From Pallidibacillus pasinlerensis (GTDB lineage: Bacteria; Bacillota; Bacilli; Bacillales; Caldibacillaceae), in the NCBI RefSeq assembly GCF_009996845.1, contig NZ_JAACYS010000024.1:1-35346 (forward strand): 35,346 nucleotides of DNA. Direction: 5' to 3'. The position numbers and the translations under genes are program-made. The first letter of the stretch is position 1; every line of letters begins with the position of its first letter. Below are positions 1-7,687 of this stretch, in pieces. The notes beneath the pieces were generated by a model. That model was not told where the DNA came from. It saw only the letters and a list, made by a program, of their open reading frames with translations, and made no database searches.

Positions 1-212
1 AAAAGGATGAAAGACCAAGGGGGTAGTATGCCCAAAATCAGGATTTTACTACCATTCACCTTTATCATTTATCATGTTTATCGAAATTAACAGCTCTTAC
101 TTGTTTAGATAACAAAAAATCATTGGATTTGGTATCAAATTAAATCTTCATTGGAAGTATGAATAATTCAGGATATTAAATAAAAATCTCAAAACGAAAG
201 AAATATATAAGT
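1..212. other. intergenic, no gene seen
   Basis: AT-rich sequence without a convincing reading frame on either strand. A weak inverted repeat (GGTAGT at 22-27, ACTACC at 48-53) is present, but I assign it no role. A gene entering from outside the window may end upstream of position 1. Confidence 0.5.
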
Positions 213-253
213 AAAAACCTCCTTCTTTATTACATTAAAAAGGAGGTCTTTTT
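213..253. terminator. bidirectional intrinsic terminator
   Basis: The stem AAAACCTCCTT pairs with AAGGAGGTCTTTT and is followed by T residues on the plus strand and by A residues upstream, so it can work in both directions. It lies just past the stop codon of the minus-strand cupin gene and is its likely terminator. Confidence 0.75.
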
Positions 254-281
254 TAGTATCCAATTTTTTTGAGATAGCTTA

Positions 282-815
282 TTAATAACGATTCCCTTGT
301 TCCGCCGCCATTGCATCTGCTTTTGTCGGATGTACCGTTCCTTTAGGATGTTCAGGTGGTGCATAGATTGAGTAAAGTTTCAGTGGTCTATTTCCAGTAT
401 TAGTCACATTATGCCATGTTCCCGCTGGTACCATAATGGCAGTGTCATCGTCAACTCTTCTTACAATGTTGAGATTATTTCTCCTTCTACCCATTCGAAC
501 AACGCCTTGCCCCTGTTCAACCCGTAAAAATTGGTCAACGTTTGGATGCATCTCTAAACCGATATCTTCACCTGGTCGAATACTCATTAATGTTACTTGC
601 ATATGTCTTCCAGTCCATAAAGTTGTCCGGAAGTTGTTATTTCTTTTTGTTGCTTCTTCAATATTAACCACATATGGGTTAGGTCCTTGATCAATTTGTT
701 GGCGTTCGTAAGGATAATAATGGTTTCTATAATACTCTGTTGGATGATTCCAATTATTGGAATGCACTGGAACATGATTTATCGGGGGGTGAAAATAATA
801 AGGATAAAAATACAT
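282..815 (-). CDS. cupin-domain protein with Tyr/His/Pro-rich N terminus
   Basis: 177 aa. Residues 1-50 are rich in Tyr, His, Pro and Asn and look disordered. Residues 60-155 form a single cupin barrel. The first cupin motif is PGEDIGLEMH near 81-90 followed by D94/Q95, and the second is PAGTWHNVTNTG at 130-141. H90 and H135 are the likely metal ligands, but the second His of the usual HxH is replaced, so the metal site is not fully canonical. The start is supported by AGGATGGAGAG on the minus strand. Small cupins of this kind in bacilli are often called mannose-6-phosphate-isomerase-like, and some are spore associated. The sticky aromatic N terminus would fit a surface or coat protein, but that is inference. 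It is monocistronic and divergent from the aminopeptidase gene. Enzyme activity cannot be predicted. Confidence 0.75.
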   Translation of the reverse strand: MYFYPYYFHPPINHVPVHSNNWNHPTEYYRNHYYPYERQQIDQGPNPYVVNIEEATKRNNNFRTTLWTGRHMQVTLMSIRPGEDIGLEMHPNVDQFLRVEQGQGVVRMGRRRNNLNIVRRVDDDTAIMVPAGTWHNVTNTGNRPLKLYSIYAPPEHPKGTVHPTKADAMAAEQGNRY

Positions 816-1028
816 AACTCTCCATCCTCTCGTTTAATAATTAGGTAATGAATTCACCTAATATAAAGGATATTCAATCTAAGACAACTTGAATGGGCTA
901 TCGTCTATTTTTCATGTTTGCTTTTGGATTTAACTTTTAAAATTTTTTAAGAAATGTTGATTACAAATTGTACATACATTTTTAACGTATGCTAATATTA
1001 ATAAAGGAAAAGTTTGGAGGAATATGAT

Positions 1029-2270
1029 ATGTTACCTAATTTTGAACAAAATTTACAAAAATACGCAAAACTATTAGTTTCAAAAGGAATCAATGTGCAA
1101 CCTGGTGATTGGGTGAAAATGACCATCGCTGTTGATCAAGCACCTTTAGCACGACTAATTACAAAAGAAGCCTATGCATTAGGCGCAGAAAAAGTCATCG
1201 TGAAATGGTTAGATGACGAGATTACAAAAGAACATTATTTACATCAACCAACAGAAGTTCTTACAGAAATTCCATCATATGAAATTGAAGAATCTGAAGA
1301 TCATGTGTTGAATCGTAAAGTTAGTCGTTTATCCATTATATCTAGCGATCCAGGGCTACTAAATGAAGTAGATCCTGAAAAAGTATCTGCTTATCAAAAA
1401 GTAGCAGGTAAAGCTTTTGAAGCACAACGAAAAGCAACACAAAACGACGATATTAAATGGACAGTTGCGGCTGCTGCTGGTGCAGATTGGGCTGCAAAAG
1501 TGTTCCCTGACTTAAAAACAACAGAAGAACAAGTAGATGCTTTATGGGATCAAATTTTCAAAACATGCCGTGTGTATGAAGAAGATCCTGTTGCAGCTTG
1601 GGATCGCCATGAAGAATTACTTAATGAAAAAGCGGATAAATTAAATGATATCCAATTTGATAAACTTCATTTCAGAGCACCTGGAACAGATCTTGTTTTA
1701 GGCTTACCGAAAAATCATATTTGGGCTTGTGCTGGTAGTGTTAATCCAAAAGGTGAAAAATTTATCGCGAACATGCCAACTGAAGAAGTATTTACTGCAC
1801 CAGACACTCGTCGTATGGATGGTGTTGTTCGTAGCACGAAGCCTTTAAGTTATGCTGGTAACCTTATTACAGGCATCGAGGTCCATTTTAAAGATGGTAA
1901 AATTGTTGATATTTCTGCCGAAACTGGCGATGAAATTATTAAAAAATTAGTCTTTGAAAATGAAGGAGCAACTGGATTAGGTGAAGTTGCACTTGTTCCT
2001 GATCCATCACCTATTTCACAATCAGGAATTACTTTCTACAATACTTTATTTGATGAAAATGCATCAAACCACCTTGCTATCGGTTCTGCTTATCCAACAA
2101 CAATTCAAGGCGGAACAAAAATGAGCAAAGAGGAATTAATGGCGAACGGTATGAACGTTTCAACAGTTCACGTTGACTTTATGATTGGTTCTAGTGAAAT
2201 GGATATCGATGGCATTAAAGAAGATGGCACGGTTGTTCCAATCTTCCGTAATGGTGACTGGGCATTTTGA
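1029..2270 (+). CDS. ampS: M29 family metallo-aminopeptidase
   Basis: 413 aa from ATG 1029, which has TTTGGAGG at 1013-1020 at 8-nt spacing. An in-frame TTG at 1014 overlaps that ribosome site and is a poor start. The M29 (AmpS/AmpT/PepS) family consists of cytoplasmic dimers that remove N-terminal residues from peptides with a two-metal centre. The expected ligands are in order: E252/E253 in PTEEVFTAPD, E319 in GLGEVALV, H348 in NASNHLAIG, Y355, and H381 with D383 in VHVDFMIG. The length matches the family. It is a single gene followed at once by a strong terminator. The exact substrate preference cannot be read from the sequence. Confidence 0.93.
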   Translation: MLPNFEQNLQKYAKLLVSKGINVQPGDWVKMTIAVDQAPLARLITKEAYALGAEKVIVKWLDDEITKEHYLHQPTEVLTEIPSYEIEESEDHVLNRKVSRLSIISSDPGLLNEVDPEKVSAYQKVAGKAFEAQRKATQNDDIKWTVAAAAGADWAAKVFPDLKTTEEQVDALWDQIFKTCRVYEEDPVAAWDRHEELLNEKADKLNDIQFDKLHFRAPGTDLVLGLPKNHIWACAGSVNPKGEKFIANMPTEEVFTAPDTRRMDGVVRSTKPLSYAGNLITGIEVHFKDGKIVDISAETGDEIIKKLVFENEGATGLGEVALVPDPSPISQSGITFYNTLFDENASNHLAIGSAYPTTIQGGTKMSKEELMANGMNVSTVHVDFMIGSSEMDIDGIKEDGTVVPIFRNGDWAF

Positions 2271-2286
2271 TCTAGTTTGAGAACGT

Positions 2287-2320
2287 AAAAATACCCTAAC
2301 TTTTTTGTTAGGGTATTTTT
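2287..2320 (+). terminator. terminator of the aminopeptidase gene
   Basis: Perfect inverted repeat AAAAATACCCTAAC / GTTAGGGTATTTTT around a T6 loop, ending in a T-tract, 17 nt after the stop codon. Confidence 0.92.
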
Positions 2321-2350
2321 GTTTTGCATGTGCGACAATGCTGATAATCT

Positions 2351-2497
2351 CACTGGCGATATATGTAGGGTCGCTTATGATATTTTTTAGTTCACTAGCG
2401 ATATTTTCGATTTGACTAACGATTAATCAAGTTTCACTGCTGATATTTTGAAGTTCACTGGCGATATATTGAAATTCACTGGCGAAATCATAAACTA
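2351..2497. repeat. seven tandem degenerate 21-bp repeats
   Basis: Units start at 2351, 2372, 2393, 2414, 2435, 2456 and 2477, an exact 21-bp period. The best-kept core is CACTGGCGATAT followed by ATTGAAATT or similar. The third, fifth, sixth and seventh units are clear, while the second and fourth are more diverged. Because 21 is a multiple of three, each strand keeps frame, but stops interrupt any long ORF. No gene covers it. Confidence 0.85.
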
Positions 2498-2503
2498 TCA
2501 ATC

Positions 2504-2532
2504 TGGTACACCGAACCCGTCCCCATGTACCA
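2504..2532. repeat. short palindromic (REP-like) element
   Basis: TGGTACA (2504-2510) and TGTACCA (2526-2532) flank a GC-rich core containing AACCCGTCCCC. The base composition differs from the AT-rich surroundings. It resembles the short palindromic intergenic repeats common in bacilli. Only one copy is in the window. Confidence 0.45.
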
Positions 2533-2584
2533 ACCCCATCTTAATCTAAAAGTTTCAAATTTATCTTTTGTTCATTTTTATATT

Positions 2585-2884
2585 TTAAGCTTGGTAAGCT
2601 TCGTCTACTTCTGATAACATTTTATAAGTTGCAACATATGTTTCACATACATCTTGCGGGATTGTATAGTTGCCTGTAACTTTACGTAACCGGGCAAACT
2701 CTGAATCTAAATTTGGTTTGTTTTCTCCCGCATTTTTTACTTTTTCACGAATCATTTCATACAGCTCTTTTACTTCAAATGTTTCAGGGTGATGCTGACC
2801 ATGAGCCTTTGTAATTGCATTTGTATATAAATCTAGTTTTTCAACATAGTTGGTTACAACTTCTAGAAATGTTCTATCTGCCAT
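2585..2884 (-). CDS. Ric-like iron-sulfur cluster repair di-iron protein (short form)
   Basis: 99 aa, mostly helical, no membrane segment. It contains GQHHPETFEVKELYE (about 29-43) and NYTIPQDVCETY (about 72-83). These His/Glu-rich signatures are ones I associate with the short proteins of Gram-positive bacteria annotated as iron-sulfur cluster repair di-iron protein Ric. They correspond to part of the longer ScdA/YtfE hemerythrin-like repair proteins, which act on clusters damaged by nitric oxide or oxidants. The gene lies 32 nt downstream of the HMA gene on the same strand and is probably co-transcribed from the FNR-type promoter at 3195-3236. Family assignment is from memory of the motifs. 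The repair function is inferred. Confidence 0.6.
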   Translation of the reverse strand: MADRTFLEVVTNYVEKLDLYTNAITKAHGQHHPETFEVKELYEMIREKVKNAGENKPNLDSEFARLRKVTGNYTIPQDVCETYVATYKMLSEVDEAYQA

Positions 2885-2916
2885 TACAATACCTTCTTTC
2901 TAGTATAAAATTTTAC

Positions 2917-3150
2917 TTACGCAGATCTTACTTTCGAACCTTTTACCTCGTATCCTAAATTTTCAATTGCATTTTCAATATCAGTAATTGCTATATCTTC
3001 TGCATTAAAATTTAGTTTTACTTTACTTGCATTAAATAACACTTTCACACTATCTTGATTTACCCCGTTTAACCCCTTTACCGCATTTTCAATCTTTTGC
3101 ATACAAGATGGACATGCTAATGTTTCTAATTGAATAACAGCTTTTTGCAT
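2917..3150 (-). CDS. HMA-domain metal-binding protein (CopZ-like chaperone)
   Basis: 77 aa, one ferredoxin-fold heavy-metal-associated domain. The metal-binding CxxC is present as C13-P-S-C16 in the first loop (LACPSCMQKI), and the typical ENAIENLGYEV helix and strand follow near 60-70. The classical MxCxxC has Leu-Ala in place of Met-x, so metal choice is uncertain. The neighbouring ATPase at 3287 lacks an N-terminal HMA domain, so this protein may supply the metal to it in trans. It is the first gene of an operon with the Ric-like gene and has its own FNR-type promoter matching that of the ATPase. Confidence 0.85.
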   Translation of the reverse strand: MQKAVIQLETLACPSCMQKIENAVKGLNGVNQDSVKVLFNASKVKLNFNAEDIAITDIENAIENLGYEVKGSKVRSA

Positions 3151-3194
3151 CCGTAAAAACTCCTTTCGATAACTTTTGTTTCTTTGTTACTTTT

Positions 3195-3236
3195 AGTATA
3201 ACTTAGAAGCGGAAATTAAAAATTGACGTACATCAA
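3195..3236 (-). promoter_or_regulatory. FNR/CRP-type class II promoter of the HMA-ric operon
   Basis: On the minus strand the box TTGATGTACGTCAA (3223-3236) is followed after exactly 22 nt by the -10 hexamer TATACT (3195-3200), with no good -35. This puts the box centre at about -41.5, the classical position for FNR-activated promoters. The same layout occurs in front of the ATPase gene. Confidence 0.8.
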
Positions 3237-3286
3237 GTTTTAACAAAAACCTGGTCAAACGTTTAGATTTAAGGCTTACATTTTTA

Positions 3287-5191
3287 TTAAGCTGCTTTTA
3301 CTACTTCTTCATTTTCACTTTTTACTAGTTTCGTATATTTTCCCCGTAAACGATATCGCAACAATCTCATACCGTTTAAAATAACGACTAATATACTTGC
3401 TTCATGAACTAACATTCCGATGGTCATATTCATCCATTCACTAAATAGTAAACTTGCAAGTAAAATAAGGACGACCCCTACGGCTATGATGATATTTTGT
3501 TTCATATTTCGTGCTGTTGCTTTCGTTAAACCCAACGCATGAGGTAAGCGACTGAAATCCGAATTCATTAAAACAACATCTGAAGTTTCAATAGCAACAT
3601 CTGTTCCACTACCCATGGCAATTCCGATATTTGCCAATGCTAATGATGGACTATCATTAACACCGTCTCCTACAAAGGCGACAATTTGTCCTTGTTTTTG
3701 CAGTTTTTCAATATATGCGGACTTATGTTCCGGTAACATATGACCATGGGCTTCCGTTAACCCGAGTTCCCGGGCAACGAGGTCAACCGTTCCCTGGTTG
3801 TCTCCTGAAAGAACAGCTAAGTTTTTCACGCCGAGGTTTTTAATTCGTTGTAAATCTTCTTTCACACTAGGACGGATTTGATCGCGGATTCCCATAAGCA
3901 CCTTTAATTCACTATCGACTGCAGTTAGAACGAGGGAATTACCATTTTGTTCAAATCGAACGATGTCTTTCCTCGCTTTTTCGTTCAGTTCAACATTTTC
4001 TCTCTCCATTAAAGCAACATTACCTACAGCGATGCGATGCCCATTTACTTTTGCAATAACCCCTTCACCTTTGACCACTTCCGTTTCTTCTACCGTATGC
4101 AAGTTTGTTTTACCGATATAGTTAACAACAGCTTTAGCTAATGGATGATCAGATTCACGTTCGACACTCGCTAAATATTCGAGAACTTCCTCTGTCACAT
4201 CGCTATAATATTCTTTTTCAGCTACTTCAGGATTTCCAACCGTCAGGGTCCCGGTTTTATCAAAAACAATCGTATCTACTTTACTAAAATCGTTAATGAC
4301 TTCACTTCCCTTTAAAAGGACGCCATTACGCGCACCGTTACCAATACCGGCAACGTTTGATACAGGGACTCCTATCACTAATGCACCCGGACAACCTAAA
4401 ACAAGAATCGTAATCGCAAGTTCAACATTTTTTGTGAATAACCAAACAATAAAACCGAGTAGTAAAACAGCTGGTGTATAATATTTGGAAAAACGATCAA
4501 TAAACCGCTCAGTATCAGACTTGGAATCTTGAGCTTCTTCAACTAATTCAATAATTCTACCAAAGGTTGTGTCTTCTCCAACCCGTTCCGCTTCAATTTG
4601 AATCGTTCCATTTTCTAAAATTGTTCCCGCATAAACTTGTGAACCCACACACTTACTTACCGGGACAGACTCCCCTGTAATACTCGCTTCATTAATGTGG
4701 CCTTCACCAGATAACACAGTTCCATCTACCGGTACTTTCGCCCCCGTTTTTACTAGTAACACATCACCTTCGTCTACATCGTCCACATCAACTTCTTCGA
4801 ATTCACCATTTGCCACTCGTTTCAAAGCGGTCTCTGGAGCCATATCCGTCAACCCTTTTATCGCAGAACGGGTTTTGTTTAACGTACGTTGCTCTAAATA
4901 GGCACCGAATAAGAATAGAAATGTCACAATAGCTGATTCTTCATAGTTTTGAATAAGAAAAGCCCCGATAACGGCAATTGTAACTAACACATCGATACTT
5001 ACCACTTTTACTTTTAATGCTTGATATGCTTGGATAGCAATCGGTGCTACGCCAAGAACCGATGCAATGATGAGCGACCAGGTAAAAATAACCATATCAT
5101 TTAATCCAAAACGTCCAAAAAAGGCGAATACAATTAAAATTGCACTGATCACTGTTATTGAATTCTTTTTACTTAAAATATATCTTTGCAT
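3287..5191 (-). CDS. P1B-type heavy-metal ATPase with CPG motif
   Basis: 634 aa from ATG 5191, with AGGAGG 7 nt upstream. A GTG at 5197 lies inside the ribosome site. This is a membrane metal pump without an N-terminal HMA domain. Visible motifs are TGES near 172-175 (actuator), CPG at 267-269 in the metal-binding helix, DKTGT from D311 (phosphorylated Asp), HP at 349-350 (nucleotide domain), GDGVND near 508-513, and HEAS near 596-599 in the last helical pair. The transmembrane metal motif is CPG, not the CPC of copper and Zn/Cd pumps nor the SPC of the P1B-4 group, so the metal cannot be assigned. The size fits HMA-less Bacillus pumps such as ZosA. It has a dedicated FNR-type promoter and probably works with the HMA protein encoded downstream. 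Confidence 0.9.
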   Translation of the reverse strand: MQRYILSKKNSITVISAILIVFAFFGRFGLNDMVIFTWSLIIASVLGVAPIAIQAYQALKVKVVSIDVLVTIAVIGAFLIQNYEESAIVTFLFLFGAYLEQRTLNKTRSAIKGLTDMAPETALKRVANGEFEEVDVDDVDEGDVLLVKTGAKVPVDGTVLSGEGHINEASITGESVPVSKCVGSQVYAGTILENGTIQIEAERVGEDTTFGRIIELVEEAQDSKSDTERFIDRFSKYYTPAVLLLGFIVWLFTKNVELAITILVLGCPGALVIGVPVSNVAGIGNGARNGVLLKGSEVINDFSKVDTIVFDKTGTLTVGNPEVAEKEYYSDVTEEVLEYLASVERESDHPLAKAVVNYIGKTNLHTVEETEVVKGEGVIAKVNGHRIAVGNVALMERENVELNEKARKDIVRFEQNGNSLVLTAVDSELKVLMGIRDQIRPSVKEDLQRIKNLGVKNLAVLSGDNQGTVDLVARELGLTEAHGHMLPEHKSAYIEKLQKQGQIVAFVGDGVNDSPSLALANIGIAMGSGTDVAIETSDVVLMNSDFSRLPHALGLTKATARNMKQNIIIAVGVVLILLASLLFSEWMNMTIGMLVHEASILVVILNGMRLLRYRLRGKYTKLVKSENEEVVKAA

Positions 5192-5231
5192 GAACACTCC
5201 TCCTATATTTCTATTAACGTTTGTTACCCCT

Positions 5232-5273
5232 AGTATAGGACGTTCCCCAAAAATAAAAATTGATACAAATCAA
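5232..5273 (-). promoter_or_regulatory. FNR/CRP-type class II promoter of the metal ATPase
   Basis: Minus strand: the perfect FNR-like palindrome TTGATTTGTATCAA (5260-5273), exactly 22 nt, then -10 TATACT (5232-5237). Box centre about -41.5. The early transcribed region (ACTAGGGGTAACAAA) also resembles that of the HMA promoter (ACTAAAAGTAACAAA). Confidence 0.85.
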
Positions 5274-5281
5274 GTTACATA

Positions 5282-5603
5282 ACATTTCTACGCTCTATCG
5301 TCTAGCGGCAGAATAAAAAGACCCCGAATTCGTATTTCTTTAACGAATCGAGGTCTGACCCCTGCTAAGTCTTTTTAATTTAATAACTTAGTATACCCCT
5401 GTGTTACATCCAGAACTCTATATCAGCATAATATCGATTTTCCAGCATTTAAGTATGAACTAAGAATCCTTTTCCATTCCTAATATCACCGAAAAACGGA
5501 AGATTCCCATACTTTCAAATTTTATAAATGGTACAATTACATGTTAATCTGCAAAAATATGTTAACATCTTAACGTTTTACTTTACTAAAATAATAAAAT
5601 CCC
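5282..5603. other. gene-free region between the ATPase and gltS
   Basis: No convincing gene. It holds a hairpin at 5319-5356 and a looser dyad (CTAAGT near 5365, ACTTAG near 5386), then AT-rich sequence leading into the gltS promoter. Confidence 0.6.
5319..5356 (-). terminator. orphan terminator-like hairpin
   Basis: AGACC...CGAATTCGT pairs imperfectly with ACGAATCG...GGTCT. On the minus strand the stem is followed by TTTTT, so it could end minus-strand transcription, yet no minus-strand gene lies between it and gltS. Confidence 0.5.
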
Positions 5604-5633
5604 TTGTCAAAAATAGTACTATTAGTACATAAT
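5604..5633 (+). promoter_or_regulatory. probable gltS promoter with dyad in the spacer
   Basis: TTGTCA (5604-5609), 18-nt spacer, CATAAT (5628-5633). The spacer carries the perfect odd palindrome GTACTATTAGTAC (5616-5628), a likely operator for an unknown regulator. The leader to the gltS start would be about 170 nt and includes the tandem duplication. Confidence 0.5.
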
Positions 5634-5668
5634 AAAATAGTGTCCCCTTCAATTCTGTCCAACTATTC

Positions 5669-5748
5669 AAAACTCTTACTTCCCTATGTATTAGAAATAC
5701 TAATATTAAAAACTCTTACTTCCCTATGTATTAGAAATACTAATATTA
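5669..5748 (+). repeat. two identical tandem 40-bp copies in the gltS leader
   Basis: 5669-5708 and 5709-5748 are identical over 40 bp, with a few bases of a third copy (AAAACT) after them. Each copy carries the dyad TATTAG-AAATA-CTAATA. Confidence 0.95.
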
Positions 5749-5806
5749 AAAACTATTAATCAATAATTGTTGTTTATCAAAAATAATATTTTATTGGAGG
5801 GAATTT

Positions 5807-7024
5807 ATGTTTGAATTACACTTAGATATGTATCTTACCATAGGTTTAGCTGCTATAATTTTTTGGTTAGGTAATTTTTTAATTAAGAAAAGTGCTTTCT
5901 TAACGAAATATCATATTCCAGCACCTTTAGTTGGTGGTCTAATTTTCGCTTTACTTAATACAATTCTTACTGCTTCTGGAACAATGACGATTACATTAGA
6001 TAAAACGCTTGAGTCAATTTTAATGACGGTGTTTTTCACAACAGTCGGCTTTTCAGCTAGTCTTCCATTAATTCGTCGTGGTGGAAAACTTATTGCCCTA
6101 ATCTTATTGCTCTCCGTAGTTGTACTTACTATCCAAAATTTAATTGGATCAAGCATCGCTTCATTATTCGGGATTGATCCGAGACTTGGTGTCGGGGTTG
6201 GTTCAATTGCTTTAATAGGTGGTCCAGGTACCGCTGCTGCTTTTGGAGCGACTATGGAAAGCCCAATTTATGGTGTGGAAGGTGCGACAGCAGTGAGTCT
6301 TGCTGCTGCAACCTTTGGACTTGTTGCGGGTAGTATGATGGGTGGCCCAACGATGCGTAAACGAATTAGTCAGTTGGAAAAACAAAATCAAATTGCGATG
6401 AGTGAAGTTGCTGCTACAAAAGAAGTAGACACAGAAATTACACCCGAAGATGAAGAACAGTTTGTATCAAGCAGTAAAAGTTTCGTTAATGCAGGTATAC
6501 TTCTTGCACTGGCTTTAGGGACAGGTGTTATCGTATCCGATCTTTTAGCTGCTACTGGAATCACATTCCCTGGATACATGGGTGCACTCGTTATGGGAGC
6601 AGTCATACGAAACATTGTGGAAGCAACCGGAAAAAAATACCCTGTAAATGAAATTAGCACAATTGGAGAAGTTTCTTTATCCTTATTCCTCGCGATGGCG
6701 ATGATGGGATTACAACTTTGGGTATTAGCTGATTTGGCAATTCCAATTATTGCAATTCTTGCTGTGCAAGTACTATTTTTGTACCTATTTAGCTACTTTA
6801 TTTTATTTAATCTATTAGGTAAAAGCTATGATGCTGCAGTCCAGACCGTTGGATTCATTGGCTATGCAATGGGATCCACATCAAACGCAATGGCGAATAT
6901 GCAAACACTAACTAGAAAATATGGTCCTTCACCAGCTTCTTATATTGCTATTCCAATCGGTGGAACGTTCTCAGACTTTTTCAACGCGATTATCATTACA
7001 GCATTTTTAAACTTCTTTACTTGA
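5807..7024 (+). CDS. gltS: sodium/glutamate symporter GltS
   Basis: 405 aa, hydrophobic throughout with about ten membrane segments in two halves. The GltS family (ESS) imports glutamate with sodium. Family features are IPAPLVGGL near 37-45, the first-half reentrant region with ALIGGPGTAAAFGA near 134-147, and the second-half counterpart with GYAMGSTSNAMANM near 352-365, followed by IPIGGTFSDFFNA near the C terminus. A hydrophilic loop of about 45 residues (185-225) separates the halves. The ATG has TTGGAGGG just upstream. It is monocistronic, between a predicted promoter at 5604 and the terminator at 7041. The length is typical. Confidence 0.93.
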   Translation: MFELHLDMYLTIGLAAIIFWLGNFLIKKSAFLTKYHIPAPLVGGLIFALLNTILTASGTMTITLDKTLESILMTVFFTTVGFSASLPLIRRGGKLIALILLLSVVVLTIQNLIGSSIASLFGIDPRLGVGVGSIALIGGPGTAAAFGATMESPIYGVEGATAVSLAAATFGLVAGSMMGGPTMRKRISQLEKQNQIAMSEVAATKEVDTEITPEDEEQFVSSSKSFVNAGILLALALGTGVIVSDLLAATGITFPGYMGALVMGAVIRNIVEATGKKYPVNEISTIGEVSLSLFLAMAMMGLQLWVLADLAIPIIAILAVQVLFLYLFSYFILFNLLGKSYDAAVQTVGFIGYAMGSTSNAMANMQTLTRKYGPSPASYIAIPIGGTFSDFFNAIIITAFLNFFT

Positions 7025-7040
7025 TAATATAGTCACAAAA

Positions 7041-7063
7041 ATAGTGGGATAATATCCCACTAT
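7041..7063. terminator. terminator after gltS
   Basis: Perfect 10-bp inverted repeat ATAGTGGGAT / ATCCCACTAT with a 3-nt loop, followed by ATTTATT. It also lies just past the CDF pseudogene on the other strand. Confidence 0.8.
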
Positions 7064-7072
7064 ATTTATTAA

Positions 7073-7687
7073 TTAAGCTTTTGGTAAAGCACCTTTATCT
7101 AATTGGTCTACACCATCATCTTTCTCAAACTCAATAATTACATCAGTAACACCTTCAATTTCTTGTATTTTTTCTTCAATACGATTTTTGATTTGAGTCG
7201 CCTCTCTAACAGTGAGCGAAGATTGGATTTCTAGTTTCACTTCGATATGATAATCTTCCCCTTCTTTCATTGCATACAACATTCTAATGTCCTTTAATGT
7301 ACTTGGCAATTCGTTCTTCCAATTCATCATCCGCTTCACCAAGAACACCTTTCGCATTGTCCAAAAATACTCTTGCAACAACATAAAACATCATGATTCC
7401 AATGATGATGGAAGCAATTCCTTCCGCTGCTCGAAAACCTGCGAAATAAGATAAAAGGATTCCAATAATCGCAATAATCCCACCTAATGTTGCACAAGCT
7501 TTGTTGCCGGTTTAGCACGACCTAATACTTGGAAACTTTTCGTGAAAATTTTTGATCCCGTTGCATCGGTACTCGTTTCATGAAGAACTTCCTTCATCGC
7601 CTTAAAAAGCACATAAAATTCAAGTACTGCAGCAATTCCTACCACAGAAAGGTTAATCCATATCCCACCTGACTCAGCAGGATGCAT
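7073..7687 (-). pseudogene. remnant of a CDF cation-efflux transporter
   Basis: Three reading frames must be joined to read one protein. Frame one (7687-7484) has ESGGIWINLSVVGI, FYVLFKAMKEVLHE and AKPATKLV. A second frame (about 7490-7310) has ATLGGIIAIIGILLSYF, the membrane segment IASIIIGIMMFYVV and DNAKGVLGEADDELEERIAKYI. A third (about 7310-7073) has the cytoplasmic tail domain HIEVKLEIQSSLTV, EKIQEIEGVTDVIIEFE. This order is that of cation diffusion facilitators, which export Zn, Mn, Fe or Cd. The first membrane segments are missing and there are at least two frameshifts or small deletions, so it cannot make a working transporter. Its 5' end abuts a fragment of another membrane protein. 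Confidence 0.8.

Noticed and set aside
1014-1028. TTG start giving five extra residues for the aminopeptidase
   Set aside because: It overlaps the ribosome site TTTGGAGG that serves ATG 1029.
7336-7518. 60-codon Cys/Trp-rich minus-strand ORF as a peptide gene
   Set aside because: It is a wrong-frame reading of the CDF remnant; another frame there gives the CDF membrane segments.
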